From NCBI GenBank assembly GCA_958510875.1, contig OY294067.1, positions 56,122,039-56,186,038 of the forward strand: a DNA stretch of 64,000 nucleotides. The letters are read 5' to 3'. The DNA is from Endomychus coccineus. Lineage: Eukaryota; Arthropoda; Insecta; Coleoptera; Endomychidae. The translations under genes were made by a program, and so were the position numbers. The notes beneath the pieces were generated by a model. The model saw only the letters and a program-made list of their open reading frames with translations, was not told where the DNA came from and did not search any database. Position 1 is the stretch's first letter, and every line of letters starts with the position of its first letter. Positions 25,001-40,000 of the stretch are shown one piece after another.

Positions 25001-28000
25001 AGCCAAATCTCTTTCCACCGAGCCATTTCTTCAAGTTTGGAAATAGATAAAAATCGTAGAGGGCCAAATCTGGAGAATATCGCTGATAACGAATCAATTC
25101 GTAGAGCAATTCATGCAATTTTGCCATTGGAACTGCGGACCTGTCCGCCGGTGTGTTGTCCTGGTGGAAGAGCATTTTTTCTTTACAAAATGCGGCCGCA
25201 TTCGTTTCAAATCGGTGTCTAATCGATCCAACAACTCTGCATAATATAAGGCGGTGATCGTTTTGCTCTTTTCAAGGTAATGGATATGGACGATACCGTG
25301 TGCATCCCAAAAAACTGTCGCCATGACTTTGTTGGCTGATAAACCCACTTTGGCCTTTTTCGACTTCGATTCGCTAGGACAAATCCATTGTTTCAACTGT
25401 TTTTTAGTATCTGCTGTGTTGTGATGGATCCATGTTTCGTCTACGGTTACGAAACGGCGCAAAAAGTCCTTATTATCGGGCTTGAACATCGCCAAACACT
25501 CCTTTGACGTTGTCACACGGTCGCGCTCATTGTCAAAAGAGAGCAAATGCGGCACCCATCTGGCAGATAGCTTTCTCATATTCAGCAATCAATGCGAAAT
25601 GTTCCGTATCCGTTCGGTTGAGATGCCCATAGCCTCAGCAATATCGTGCACTTTAACTCGCCGATCGTATAATATCATATACCATGAATTTTATGGACGA
25701 TTTCTGGCGTTGTAACCTCAATTGAACGACCAGAACGTTCGACGTCGTTTGTGGTCTTACTACCCAATGAAAATCAGTGAACCACTTGTGAATCGTTCCA
25801 ATCGATGGTGAACAGTCCTCATAATGTTTACTTACTTTACGTTTGGAATAATTATGTCATAATTAATTTGAAGTTTCTAAAAGTGCGAAATTTCGCAATT
25901 TTATACGAATATTGTAATACTCAGAAGTCTTTGGCGCTTTGAACTCCGGGATTTTCACGTGGCCTATCGAAATTAGAAGGTTCGAATTATCTAAAAACAT
26001 AATTGCATGAACGCCAGACGTCCTATGTAATTAGCTACGAACGAAATCATTTTGACATATGCCTCGAGGAGCTCGCTGCGCGTAAGTTAGAGTTTATACA
26101 TTTTACCTCGGTCTTGTTAATTTGGAGCCGTTTCTTGCCCAGTGCTACCGGCGCCAGTTGTAATAAAGTGTTCTTGGCTATGGGCCGCTAGCTTTTACCC
26201 GCTTCGTATATATTTCAGTCGCGGAAAATTCCCTTTGGTACGTCGCACGTTAGACGCGCGTAGCTGAGATCTGAGAATAGCTCAAACTGTTTTAATTAAA
26301 TTTTCCTATTTAATGGACATTTATCGAAAAAAGAAGGGCCGTCGGGCACGGTCCGATACTAAATCTAACTACATGGAGCGAAAACGGCACGCAAAAAGTC
26401 GTCGTAAAGCCGTATGAGGTACAACCAGTTTGCACTTTTCTAACTCGCGTGCTACGGGCTTCTCACGTGAACGTCATTCGATTTACGGAAAATTAACTAT
26501 TTTAAAACAGTTTTTGACCCGGATTGTGGCTATCACGACCTCTGAAAAGGTTCAAAGTTCACATAATCATTTCATAATTTGTAGTTCATTATTGTTTTAC
26601 AACTGAAATAAATAGGTATGAAATTTGTAGGTTATTGATGATGTCAGTGTGACAGTGACATAATTATTTCAAACGTAAAGTAAGACACACGTTTTAGATT
26701 CCACAACTACCATTGACCAACATAATTTTTAATATCCCGGTAATTAAAGATGGTACATCACAAATTTCACATGAGATTTCCGATTGTGGCGCCATCTGTT
26801 TTATTTTTCAGGGACTTTTCACCTTGCCTCTTATTGAAAATATTGACAACACATATTTGCCCTCGTATTAAGACGTTAATGTATTACAATTTCATTTAAT
26901 CGTGTTTGGTCGTTGCTGCGACGTAGACATGGTTAATTGAAACTAATTCGATAAGGACGCTTAGATATTTTTTTTTGATAAAAGTTATTCACAATATTAA
27001 GGGCATCACAACTGTATATAGGTATATTCCTTTGAAAAAACATTATTACGGCCATTTTTAAACTTATAATTTATTTCTATTTTAGCTGAAAATGTACCTC
27101 AGGTCATATTTCGAATCCTAGGTTCAGAATTTAATTACCTTTTTTGTTTTGGCGCATTAGACCTTGGGTTCCAACTTTGGATCCCCTCTACATGCTTGCA
27201 CAACTCAGAGTCAGGAAATGGTTCATTTTTGAGAAAGTAACAGGTTTTGTGGAAGCCTATATAATATCACTAAAATGTTAGCAAAAACCAATTTGCTGGA
27301 ATGCGATATGAGATCTTCAATATTTGTAAATGATCTTTGTAATCCTACCTGTTCCTGGGAAATCCGATTCCTCTGAGTACATAGTCATCGATCCTTCAAA
27401 AGCGATAGTATAGTTATCTTTATTGGCTTGACAAGTCAACATCATGTCTTGAAAGTCACAGTCAAGGGAATCGACGCTAAAATTAACGCCTAGCATCGGA
27501 GTTTCTTTTACGGGACTGAAAAGTAGTTCGGATTTGCAAATAGACATCGAGGTTGAATCTTCTCCTTGGGAGCTACTGTGTGGACTTATGGAACTATCGA
27601 AATCGAATCTCGCCATCAATGAACCGGATACACTTGCATAACATTCTCCTTGCCTGTTATTCTGGAACAATACATTGTTTACATGTTAGATTGCACAAAC
27701 AACCATGATTCGATAAAAATATTTTCAGACTACACATTGTTCGCGTTAGTAAATAACAGTTTCCCAAATCGATGAATTCTGATACTGTGTTTCCGATATG
27801 CTAGGGTTAGGGTAGGAGTAGATTTTAAAAGAGCCTTCGGAAATTGTATTCCTTTAGATGAGGAAGCAAATATGGAGAAGTAGACCATGTTATTACGTTC
27901 CCTCTCAGCGCTCTTGAGATTGCGGAATCGACGAGGAAGTATTATTAAGAGTCGTATTGAACTCCTCATAATCTGTGGGCACCTACGGGAGCTAATTGAA

Positions 28001-31000
28001 TAGCTCCCATGTACCGCATTTTTCGACACTGATTTCAATTTAATAAGAGAGTAAAAGAGGTCACATCTGTGGATTCTCTATAATACTAATAAGTAGGAAA
28101 TAATAACCTTATCCACTAAAAAATATTATCAAAGAACCATTCAGCTACCAAGTACCCACAATCGAAGTAAACTAAATCAGAAAACAAAATGTGCCTGTTT
28201 AAATACTGTTTGGGGTTAAAAATACTAACAAGGGGTTACTCTCAGGTGCAAATAAATCTGAATTTAACGAAGTGCTTCCAACCCTTCTAAATTATCTAAA
28301 TAAAAAACCAAAATTCATGTTTAAAAATAGGTATACATTTCCCCAAAGAGTTTGTTAAACAATGTTTTTCCAAAATTCATTGAACTATACAGGGTGTCCT
28401 CGAACTGCGTGGCCAAAACAAAACCGACGATTCTTTGATTCGAAAAAAAGTTGATGAGCCTTTTTACTTTTGCCTCAAGTGTTTTGTTTACCCGGTAGAG
28501 GGCTTCAAAATTGCAAAAATAATTTTGTTTTTTCGGTATAACTTGAGAACGAGATGAAGAACTTTTACAATATTTAGCAGGTGAGTTACTGTCAATAATG
28601 GCCATTTTTGAGAGTGGAGCACAGAGCCTTAGAGACCATAGAAATGGCTCAAACTTGAGGATGTAACGGGAAAAGGGTCCAGAACTTTTTTGTGGTCAAT
28701 GTAATTCACTCGATATTTCTTATGTAGATACCTTATCTAGTTTGAAAACTTTTCTTACTCTTAGAAAATTTTGATAAAATTAATGGATTAGCTTGAAAAA
28801 ATTAATTTTCGAGTCTCTGCAATTTTGGCTTACTAATTTTACTTGATAAAAATACCTTAGTGGCCTTTGCTTTTCTAATGTCATTTTGGCATTTGAAGAA
28901 TTTATTCTCAAAACTGTCAGTTTCTACTTTGCTTTCCGTAAAAATTTTATAAAATTATGGCTCAAAATTTCACTAACACTAAAATGTGATTGATTTATGG
29001 ACTTTGTCGTTGCAATGGCCGGAGAAAAGAAAGATATCCGCATCGCAGAATTCCAAATCGGCAAACCTTCGCGAAACTGGCAAATTTGAAGCAAATCGCA
29101 AAGAAACTGGACGCAGACGGACAAGAAGGACGTTAGAGCTCGAAGAAGCGATACTAGAAGCGGTTGAAACTGAACCTGGGATAAGCACACTACGTTTGGG
29201 ACTTCGTATTGGAGCCTCAAAATCATTAGTTCATAATGTACTGAAAGAAGAACTGTTGTATCCCTATCATATTGAAACAGTTCAAGACTTATTGCTCATG
29301 GATCCAGGTCATCGGCTAGATTTCTGTCGGCTTATTGTCCAAAGACAAAACGCAAACCCCAATTTTTGTAGAAGAATTCTGTTCACGGACGAAGATACTT
29401 TCATGAGATGTGGTCTTTTTAACCTCCATAATGAACATTTCTATGCTGATGAAAATCCTCATGAAACGGAAGTTACATATTTTCAGAATCAAACTAAAAT
29501 CAATGTTTGGGTTGGAATTGTGGATAACTTTATTATTGGCCCTACCGTTATACGTACTACTTGAACTTTTTGGAACAAAGGCTACTTGAACTGTTGGAAG
29601 ACTTGCCCTTACATTCGTCGTGGTTTATCCATGATGGTGCACTTCCTCATTTCACATTAGCTGTGAGGCGACATTTGAATGCGGAATATCCAGATCGCTG
29701 GATAGGTAGAGGACACGATGCACCAGTGAACTGGCCGGCCCGCTCCCCTGATTTGACGCCCTGCGACTTCTTTCTATGGGGCGCTTTGAAGTCGAAAGTT
29801 TATGCAGCTACAGTAAACACACGAGAGGAATTGTTGCAACGAATTAATCATGAAGCGGATTTATTGAAGAATGATCCTGAAGTACTAGCCAGAGTTCAAT
29901 CCAATTTCTTGAAACGAATTAATTTGTGTATTCAGGAAAATGGGCAACATTTCGAACAATTGATGCCTTAGCGATTTCCCAAAAAGTTTTGTTGTTTCTT
30001 TTAATTTAGCATTTGTTTTTCCTAAATAATCACATCGTTTCCCCATTTCTATTGTTTTTATTATTCGTGTTTTACCGAGATATTAACCATTTCAGTGTTA
30101 GTGAAATTTTGAGCCATAATTTTAAAAAATGTTTACGGAAAGCAAAGTAAAAACTGACAGTTTTGAGAATAAATTCTCCAAATGCCAAAATGACATTAGA
30201 AAAGCAAAGGCAACTAAGGTATTTTAATCAAGTAAAATTAGTAAGCCAAAATTGCAGAGACTCGAAAATTATTTTTTTCAAGCTAATCCGTTGATTTTAT
30301 CAAAATTTTCTAGGAGTAAGAAAAGTTTTCAAATTAGATAAGCTATCCACATACAAAATATAGAGTGAATTACATCGACCACAAAAAAGTTCTGGACACT
30401 TTTCCCGTTACATCCTCAAGTTTGAGCCATTTCTATGGTCTCTAAGGCTCTATGCTCCGCTCTCAAAAACGGCTATTATTGACAGTAACTCACCTGCCAA
30501 ATATTGTAAAAGTCCTCCATCACGTTCTCAAGTTATACCGAAAAAACGAAATTATTTTTGCAACTTTGAAACCCTCTACCGGCTAAACAAGACACTTGAG
30601 GCAAAAGTAAAAAGACTCATCAAATTTTTTTCGAATCAAAGAATCTTCGGTTTTATTTTAGCCACGCAGTTCGAGGACAGCCTGTATACATGTAAAAACG
30701 CGAAAATAGATAAAATCATTCCATCTGCGAAATAAAGGTGGTTAGAATCAGAAATCAGTAACAAATATCACAAACTAGGACATTTACATCTTTTAACTTA
30801 TAATTTACATTTAAAACTCCTTTTATTCTAAATAACTAAACACAGTTTCGGTAAAAACTAATAAAAAAATTAAATCAATCAACAATAAATTTCAAAACTT
30901 GTTACCAAGACTTTGGATGGTTTTGGTGCTTACTTGTTGAAAATTCAAATCTAGTTTTAATAAAAAATGCACTTGTAACAAATTTTCACAAACATCGTTT

Positions 31001-34000
31001 TTATTTAAAAATTTTTTATTGTTGTCACGTTTTGTTTGATAAAAACGAAGTTTGTGAAAATTTATTACAAGTTTATTTTTCATTGTTACCAAGAACGCAT
31101 TGAAAAGAAGCTAAGAATATGACCGATATTAAATTCAAAGTAGAAGAAATGAGTTTGTCAAATAAAGGTCTGAATTTTGATTCTAAGAATTTACCTACGG
31201 AGGATTTAATTAATGATATTGAAAATACGATATGGTTTCTCAAATATCAAGAAAAAGTACTCATTCGGAACAAATAAAAGTGCATCCAATAACTCTACTA
31301 AAATCTTAAAATGATTAATGGAGAAAAACTGTCATTACATGAAAGCAGATAAAATTCCATTGTAATTACGCACAAAGAAAAATAATATAATTCTGTGAAT
31401 ACCATGCTCAATAACGGTCCATATGAACAGATTTTCAAAAACTCTTAATCTAAATGTATTCAAACGGTAAATAAACTAAATAAACCACACTTCTGGAATT
31501 TGCAAAATCGATGGTAAGTCATGTTCAAAATGCTATGTGAGGTGAAACTGTAGAAGGAATGTTATAATTCTGTATAAAGAACATTTACCAGCAATAACAG
31601 AACACATTTTGAACACAAGTTACTATTTCCCGAAAAAGTTCACGTTTAAAATTCAGTACGGACAAATATCTAAGTAATTTAGAAGGGATGGAAATGTATA
31701 AGTGAAAAAGGCAATTTAATTAATTCAGTTTTATTATTATTTTCCTCTTTCAATACTATGTTTTTCTCTGCCGGAGCAGAGAATTCGATGACATACATAG
31801 TCTTGGTTTGTTTATCGAGGAGGACAGCGTTAGACATATTTGCTTGTATGGACCTGAAGGTCGGAAACGGGTAATTCCAGTAGATCTGGCATTTTTCGTT
31901 TCTGACAACGGACTCAATATCTCCTGCCATGTAAGGTGGTCTATTCCGTATGAGTGCCTTAGATGGTAATACAGCACCCTTAGGGCCGCATTGTGACGAC
32001 GGGTGTATGCCGAGGCCGCTTTTGTCGGACATGCCGCCAGAAGGTTAAAAGTGTCTCAGGCGCTTTTCGACAGGCCTTGCAGCTGACATCAGGATGAGCA
32101 CACCTATCACGTCGCGGCGATAGACCAATGTGTTGATTATGCCATCTTGGCAAGCTGCGGTAAATCTCTCGGTCTCGGATGTAAGCCCGACTGACCTTAA
32201 GTAGCCGAAGGTCAGTCTAGTTGACAAGCCAAGCGTTTCGATGTTTTTGTAGAAAACACCGTATATTGGCTTGTCAACATACCTCCTGAGCATAAGATCT
32301 TACTCCACGGCATTTATCTGGGCTTTCAGGCGAGAAGGTTGCAACTCGAGGACGCCCTCTAGTTGGCCTTCTCGATTAATGTGAGATTCGAGACCAAGTT
32401 CTTCCGCAGCTTTTTGTGCTGCCTTAACTATAAATGACCCCATTCCGGCCAATTCGTGATTTTCGACAAGGCACACAAGGGGGTCCAGACTGTGTCCCCT
32501 ACCTCCCCCGTGACGTGGTAGATGAATGCGGGGAACGGACGACCTAAGATGTAAACTGTGATGGATGTGCATAATTTTCCGGGTGTCTTTGTCGAGTCTG
32601 TACAACTCATCGACTGGCCATTTCACCAGTCCAAAAGAGTAGAGCAAGCATATTTGTTGCAGACACCTTGTTCCCACTCGAAAGTTCGGATGACCAAATC
32701 TTTCGAACAAGGTTTTTGTACTTGCCGCGGAGAGCCACCTTTACCTGGGAAGCGTCATAATTAGGATGCTGTTCAATTCCCAGGTATCGATAAGTCTCTC
32801 CAGCATCAAGGTGTTTAAAAATGCTTCCGTTGGCAAGCAATATGTAGCTTGTGGACTTCCGGAGATCATTCTCTCCTCAAATGACTCTGCGCACTTGTCC
32901 AATACCAAGTCCATGCCTACGGATCGTGTATATTCCTGAACTACGTTGAGAGCCTGATGAAGATTTTTCTAGCCAGAGGCATACAGTTTCAGATCATCCG
33001 TGTAAAGTAAATGGGTGATCTGATGCCTATGGTCGTTCGTTGGTCCAGAGTAATATCAACGAGTCCGTCCCAACGGATTGGAGAACGACGGCAGTGAGAT
33101 GTTGAACAAGAGAGGACTCAATGAGTATCGTTGGAGAACACCTCTCTTGAATGTTACCAATTGTCAAGACTCGTCGTTTGCCTGATGTGATGGCAAAACG
33201 AGTCTTCCAGAGTGGCAACAGATGTTCTATGCATCTCACTAGTGGGGTTAGTACCGCAAGGCATTGGAGCAAGTGTAATAATAGCTCATGTGATGTTGAA
33301 TCAAATGCCTTGCGGTAGTCTATCCAGGTCACGGAAAGGTTGTACTTGTAGAATGTGGAGTCGTCTGTGATAGATCTATCACCAGGTTCTCCCGGAAACC
33401 TTCCATGTCTTTCTTTGTCCCACGCAGCTCGCTGATTTATTAATTACCCGGCCGATCGATCTCAAAACCTAGCATACTACCAGAATCAATATTATACAAT
33501 ATTATACATTTTCTGTCGTTTTTCAGTTTCACTGAAACGATTTAAAACTTTAATATAAGACGAATAATTGTAGTTTTTATTTTCTATGCAATGACTTGCA
33601 TTAGTGCAATGAAGAACCAGTTTTTTCACTTAAATACAGTTCAATAAAGTTTCGTTTTTTGCATGAACGTGGAAAAAGAATATCAATAGAACATAAGAGA
33701 CCATAGTTGAATTTCATATGTTTTAGTACCTCTTGGCTGATATGGTCCATGCACATTGGCGGTAAATTGGTGAGGAGAGCATGGATATCTTCAGTTCTGA
33801 AGCTTTCCATGTCCGCTTCAGCAAGGTTCGCGTCCATATTCTTGGCCAAGGCGTCATAATAGTTAAAATCTCCTGTTTCATAGGATTCGGGAAGAGATAA
33901 GATACTGGTATGGTGGTTTGTTCCTCCATCCCGATACCTGGAAAAGAAACAAAAATTTATTTGGAGTTTTCAACCACAACTACACGCTACTAAACAGATA

Positions 34001-37000
34001 AGAAACTGACGTTAGATTGCATCACCCGTCACCTGCATTGAGATGACATCATTTATTAAATGAGACACTATAAGATGCTGCGTTCGCAGATTTGATTTCA
34101 TTAAATTTCGATAGTTCTTTACTTTCACATTGTATCCGTTAGATTGTAACCAAATAAAATTGTGAAAAAAAAATAATTTTATCTTAACGAAAGCGAAACT
34201 CGCAATTGGAATTTCAAGTAGGTAGATAGAGCCGGGGTCTTACAGCCTGGGCTAGCATCGCTGTTGAAGAGCTCGCTGGTTTTAGCAAATCACAGCCCGG
34301 TGTTTGGCCCCTATAACATAGCTAATGTAAACATGCTACAAAGTGATAGTCGGTAGATTGGTTATTGGTTGAGATGGTAGCGGGTTTAATAGAAAAAAAA
34401 GTACACTTAGCCAAAAACCCTTGTACAGGGTATTCCACGAGAGCCGTTCGTTAGAAGTTTTCGTGGTTAGAAAAAAGTTAGAATTCTGAAATTTTGGGTT
34501 CCAGGGTTATCCAAGATTTTCTTTCTTTTCAAAATATTTTCAAGACCATACTACTTCCTGTTACACCGGAAGTCGCCATTAACTTCCTTATTTTAAATGG
34601 AACACCCGGTATATTATTTCATTTTTAGATTCCTTAGAAAATTTCATAGTGGATTCCATCAGGTTTCCCTATACCTATTTTCAATTCTTTCTTAGATATC
34701 TTGATATTTTTGAAAATTTTTACAGATGTAGCGCTGTTTTGAGCATTGCGCCCTTTAACCAATTTCGATTGGTGGAAAGCGTTTTTGGGGTAGACGGAAG
34801 CACAGGAATGATTCTTTCGAATGTCATATTGACAACTGATTTATCGCATACAGGGTATCCAATATTTAATGACCAATTACATCATTTTAAAAGTTGAAAA
34901 AGTTCGTTTTATCAAATGGGACACCCTGTATTTTATTGGATGGTCGGATGCAGAATTTGATTCTGCATCGATTTGCTATAACATTCCCTATACCTATTTC
35001 CAGTGGTTTTCTTGTTAGTCCATATTTTTAATTTTAATGTGGTTTTTTGGCAGAAACCGAAACATCGCTTGCTTTTCGAAGCCAAATAAATATCAATGGA
35101 ACGGTAAAAAATTTACTTTAATTAGAACATGACATAACATTTAGAACGAAATATAAAATAAAAACAAAAAATTGTAACATAATGACATAAAATAATAAGA
35201 GAATGTGAAATTACAATAATTGTTCTATATGACCTCCATTTTGGTTCAAACACTGAATAACTCTGTCATATACTCCTCGCGAAACAGACCTCCGAAGTTC
35301 GTCTGGACTTATATTAGTAAGCGCATGGTGAACACGGTTCAACAATTCCTCTCTAGTTTGTACCGGCCTAGAGTACACTAGTTCTTTTATGCGATCCCAG
35401 AGGTAAAATCCAAGGGGGTCAAATAGGGTGATCTGGGTGGCCAGTTCCAAGGTCCTCGCGGGCCAATTCACCGATCCTCGAACATCAGTGACAATTGCCG
35501 GTGTACAGCTATAGTGGAATGTGCTGGAGCACCATCAAGCTGATACCAACTGTTTGCTCTATCACGTGGAGGTAGGGCATTTAGAAAATCACTAACAAAC
35601 CCTCTTAGTATCTCCAGATATCTTGCCGCATTTAAATTTTGGTAGAAAATTTGGAGTTTGATCACCTTTTGATAAAAATATGGATTAACAAGAAAACCTC
35701 TGGAAATAGGTATAGGGAATGTTATAGCAAATCGATGCAGAATCGAATTCTGCATCCGACCATCCAATAAAATACAGGTTGTCCTATTTGAAAAGACGAA
35801 CTTTTTCGACTTTTAAAATGATGTAATTGGTCATTAAATTTTGGATACCCTGTATGCGATAAATCAGTTGTCAATATGGCATTCGAAAGAATCATTCCTG
35901 TGCTTCCGTTTACCACAGAAGCGCTGTCCACCAATCGAAATTGGTTAAAGGGCGCAATGCTCAATACAGCGCTACATCTGTCAAAATTTTCAAAAAAATC
36001 AAGATATCTAAGAAAAAATTGAAAATAGGTATAGGGAAACCTGATGGAATCCACTATGAAATTTTCTCAGGAATCTAAAAATGAAATAATATACCGGGTG
36101 TTCCATTCAAAATAAGGAAGTTAATGGCGACTTCTGGTGTAACCGGAAGTAGTATGATCTTGAAAATATTTTGAGAAGAAAGAAAATCTTAAATAACCCT
36201 GAAACCCAAAATTTCAGAATTCTAATTTTTTTCTAACCCCGAAAACTTCTAACGACCGGCTCTCGTGGAATACCCTATATACTATCCCCTGCTACGTTTT
36301 TCAGGAGATATTTGTATACCACGCTGCTCGACAGAATCCTAAGATATTTTTTACGCTTAGATCCTTTATGTCATCGGCCATGATGATCCCCGGGGCTAGC
36401 AAGGTAAACCTGGCACGACTGAGCGCAGGACATTCCCAAAGAAAGTGGGTTGACGACTCCACTTTGCTTCACTCATATCTCATACAGAAGATAGTGTCAC
36501 TCTTTCCTACTTCATGTCCAAATTTCATCAGATTTCCTCTGTAAAGATCTCGGAGATTATCCTGATGCTTTGCCTAATCAGCGAGAGTGTCTTAGGCTTA
36601 CCTCATTGCCAAGCATCGCTTTAGCAGTTCAGCAGCCGTCAATGCTTATCCATGCTGAGGTATGTTGATCTCTTAGATGGTTCCGCAAGATCTGTATACC
36701 TTCGTTGTAGGGGATACCAGCAATGGGGTATTGAGCACCGTCCAATCGGACCCCTTCTAGGCCAGTTTGTCCGCTCTCTCATTCTCTTTCCAACCTGAGT
36801 GATCCGGAATCCAAGTCAGGTTGAGCCTGTTTCCACCGACTAGCCTGTTAAGGATCTCCTTGGTATCCCTGACAAGCCTCGACAACGCAGTCGCGATTTT
36901 CCGAACAGATCCAGATGGTCTCATTCATCTTACCATAGCCAAGTAGCTTCTCAGCACATCTGTAGATGGCAAGCATCTCGGCTTGGAAGACTGTGTTGAG

Positions 37001-40000
37001 ATCCTCCATTCGGAAGGAGTGCCCATCAATATCTCTAGAACCGCAAGAACCTGCTCCAACTCTTGTCTTTGTTCTAGACCCATCCGTGTACCTAATTGTG
37101 CCGTGCTTTGGTGTGCGGCCATTTTCTCATTCCTTCCTCAACGGGATGACGACACACAAATGGTGCTCCGCGAACCACAGGGTTTTGATTCTGTCCTGGT
37201 ACATCATATTGATAAATTTAGGTGTGCAAAAATTAATATTGCCCTTGGATATGGTTTAACAGACGAAGATGAATGCTATACTTCTAATTCATTTTTCATC
37301 AATCTACCCTTTCAGGAATTTTCAGTGTATTATACGAAAACATCCCGTTGAATAACTTGCCAATACTAACCGAAGTGCAACTGCAATAAAATTCAGAATG
37401 CGATCCTTAATATAAGAATCGAAAACAACAGTATTTACTTTATATGACGAAAGGAGGATACTGAAATGAAGATGATACAATCTTGCCAGGAAATGATGAT
37501 TGGAAGTAAATCTCAGTTCCAACCAACATTTTTCCGGCATAGTTCTTTATATCTGCTGTTGATATTGAGCTGATCAAAATCACCATAGGATGGAAGAGAC
37601 AATACTCTCAAAACAGATTGGGAAATTCCTGTGGTGTGTTGAGTTTGTTGTTGTTTCAGGAATTCTACCATCCTTATTTTTTATTCTATTTTTTATTTTT
37701 ATTATTCTTTAATCCTTACGGAAAGATAAAGACTACAGCTTAATATTAGGATGAGGCAGCTCGTTTGAAAACTAGGTATACATTATGTGAAGGATGAATT
37801 AAAATAACATGCAAATTTCTTTAAATATAACAGTTGCTTATAATGAGTACCGAAGATGTCAAAAGATTTGTTCAAGTTATCTTATCATTCCATCCGATTT
37901 CATTATAGCAGTTGTGGCGATGGAGTGTAACTCTCCAGGTAGGTTACATGTTGAATGTATTTTAATAATCACTCTTCCGAAACTATCCAGGGAGTTCAGA
38001 ATTGGGGCAAATTAAGTTGAAGTCAGCAAATTTGTCTAATCAATGGTTTTATTCAAGGTTTTTTATTACACTGAGAATAAGCATACTATGAACAAATTTT
38101 ACGTAACGATTTATCTCTACCAAAAATGTAAATGCGATTGCAGATCGTGACACTATGAATATAGATTACTATCTATCTACGTGCTTAGCATGTAACTAGA
38201 CATGTTCCATAAAGAGTTTCTTAACACAATTCTACGAAATTGGCAGCGGTTTTCAATAGTAATAGAAATTATCGATTGGAAACAACCAAGATGTAATTCT
38301 CTAGATTGAAGTAACATTACAAATTTGTAACGTGTAAATTCCACTCAAGGGCTTAGAAATGGCCGCTGTAGAACAATCGGTTAACTCCTGTGGCGTCAGC
38401 TATGCTAGACCGTAGACGCCAGAAAGGAAGAGAAAATGGCGTTACTTCTGGTAAAATCGTTCAAGTGAGAAGTGCGTTGCTAGGTTATTTTTCAACAGGG
38501 AGGTGATACCAAGCTTGTGTTTGTAACCAAATTCTGGGAATATTCTTCCGTTGAAAACAAAGACATCAATTACTAATTTGGATTGGAATAATTGGGATTA
38601 ATTGAGTAATTAATGTACCTTAGGGGATCAAAACTCAGTTTCAACGTGACTGGTTGTGAACGGAAGTAAAGTTTGTCTTATTGGAAGGAAAACCCTATCG
38701 TGATAGAGGGTTCCTTTTTTTTTGTCTATGTTGTGGGAAATTCAACAAGAAGTGTATTGCGGTTGGTTTGAGTCTGCTGTGGAAAAGATTACTTAGGAGT
38801 CGCTGATTTACTTGTGATGTACAATCGTGGAAACGGTATTACAATTGTGGCAGGGACTCCTACATGAGGAAAAAGTATTAATCCATAACCAAGCAAGTAC
38901 AGCATCCAGCTCTCACCAGGTCAGGCTACCGATTTTGGTTTTATGTAACAACTTAAATAATCGTTGAGTATTGTATATTGTGTAAATTCAACTGTTCACT
39001 TGTTTTAATTAACTTCATCCATATTTCCAATTCATTCGCTTCATATCTCATTAATATAAGTTCTGTCATAAACTATATCAATATCAGTATTTCAAAATAA
39101 ATTTCAATCATTCTGGGTACAGGTCTTTTATTTTTTTTCTTTCAGGGTAATTTAACCTGTGGACTTGAGTATTTGTATCTCCTAGTTATATACATAATTC
39201 ATTGCTCTGCCGCCCGAATTTTTAACATCTAAAATTATAACTCACGACCGTCTTCACTGTAGTTGTCGGCAACCAAGTGATAAAATAGAGCTTTTAGTTC
39301 ATCCTCAAGTAAGAGTAATTGTAACCCTTACAACTTGTAACCTTATGACGTTACGCTGTCTAAAGAAAGCTGTAATAATCTAAATAACAGTTTCCGCTCG
39401 AAATTTTAAATTATTAAACTTGTAATGGGACTATGAGTGTCATTATATACTTATTATCCTAAGGAGACAGAATTGTTTACATTTAACAACGATCAGACAT
39501 TGCCAAAATTTCGGGCCACTCAGACCGCTGTATATTACAAGTATGGCCGTATGGAATGTCCTGTTGCCGGATTAGTTATTCTGTGTGCCGGATTGGGATT
39601 TATAATTATTATAAAAACGTCCATAGCATTATTTATTGGTTATATTAGAAGCAAAACTGTTGAAATAATATATGTTCCATAATTTATGGTAACCTGGACT
39701 ATACAATCGAATTATAGAATATTAAAATTTTTTAATATAGAACTATTCCATTCCGTTGCATAATTTGCTTAGAAGGCGGCACCTTTTAGAATGGGGACTT
39801 TGTTCTGTACTCCGCAATTTGACAGCTTCCGTATTTGTCGTAGCTATTTCGAAGCGGTGTTGCCTTACAAGTTGTACCAAGTTTTCAATCAGGCGTTGCC
39901 CATAAGGCGTAATTATGACTCGACGACAAAGAGGTCCGTAGGTTTTCTTTGTCATACTTCATGTAATCATTGCAACAAGTCAAATGGAGTTTTATGAATG

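Noticed and set aside
32428..32764. Several overlapping frames on both strands
   Set aside because: Only the minus frame with DKDTRKIMHIHHSLHLRSSV matches a LINE pol; the others are shadows.
34649..36054. Two nearly identical frames starting MDSIRFPYTYFQ
   Set aside because: They are mirror products of the long arms of the 34424-36279 element; no known domain.
36966..37351. Plus-strand open frames of 97-122 codons
   Set aside because: The opposite strand here carries recognisable RNase H motifs, so these are shadows.
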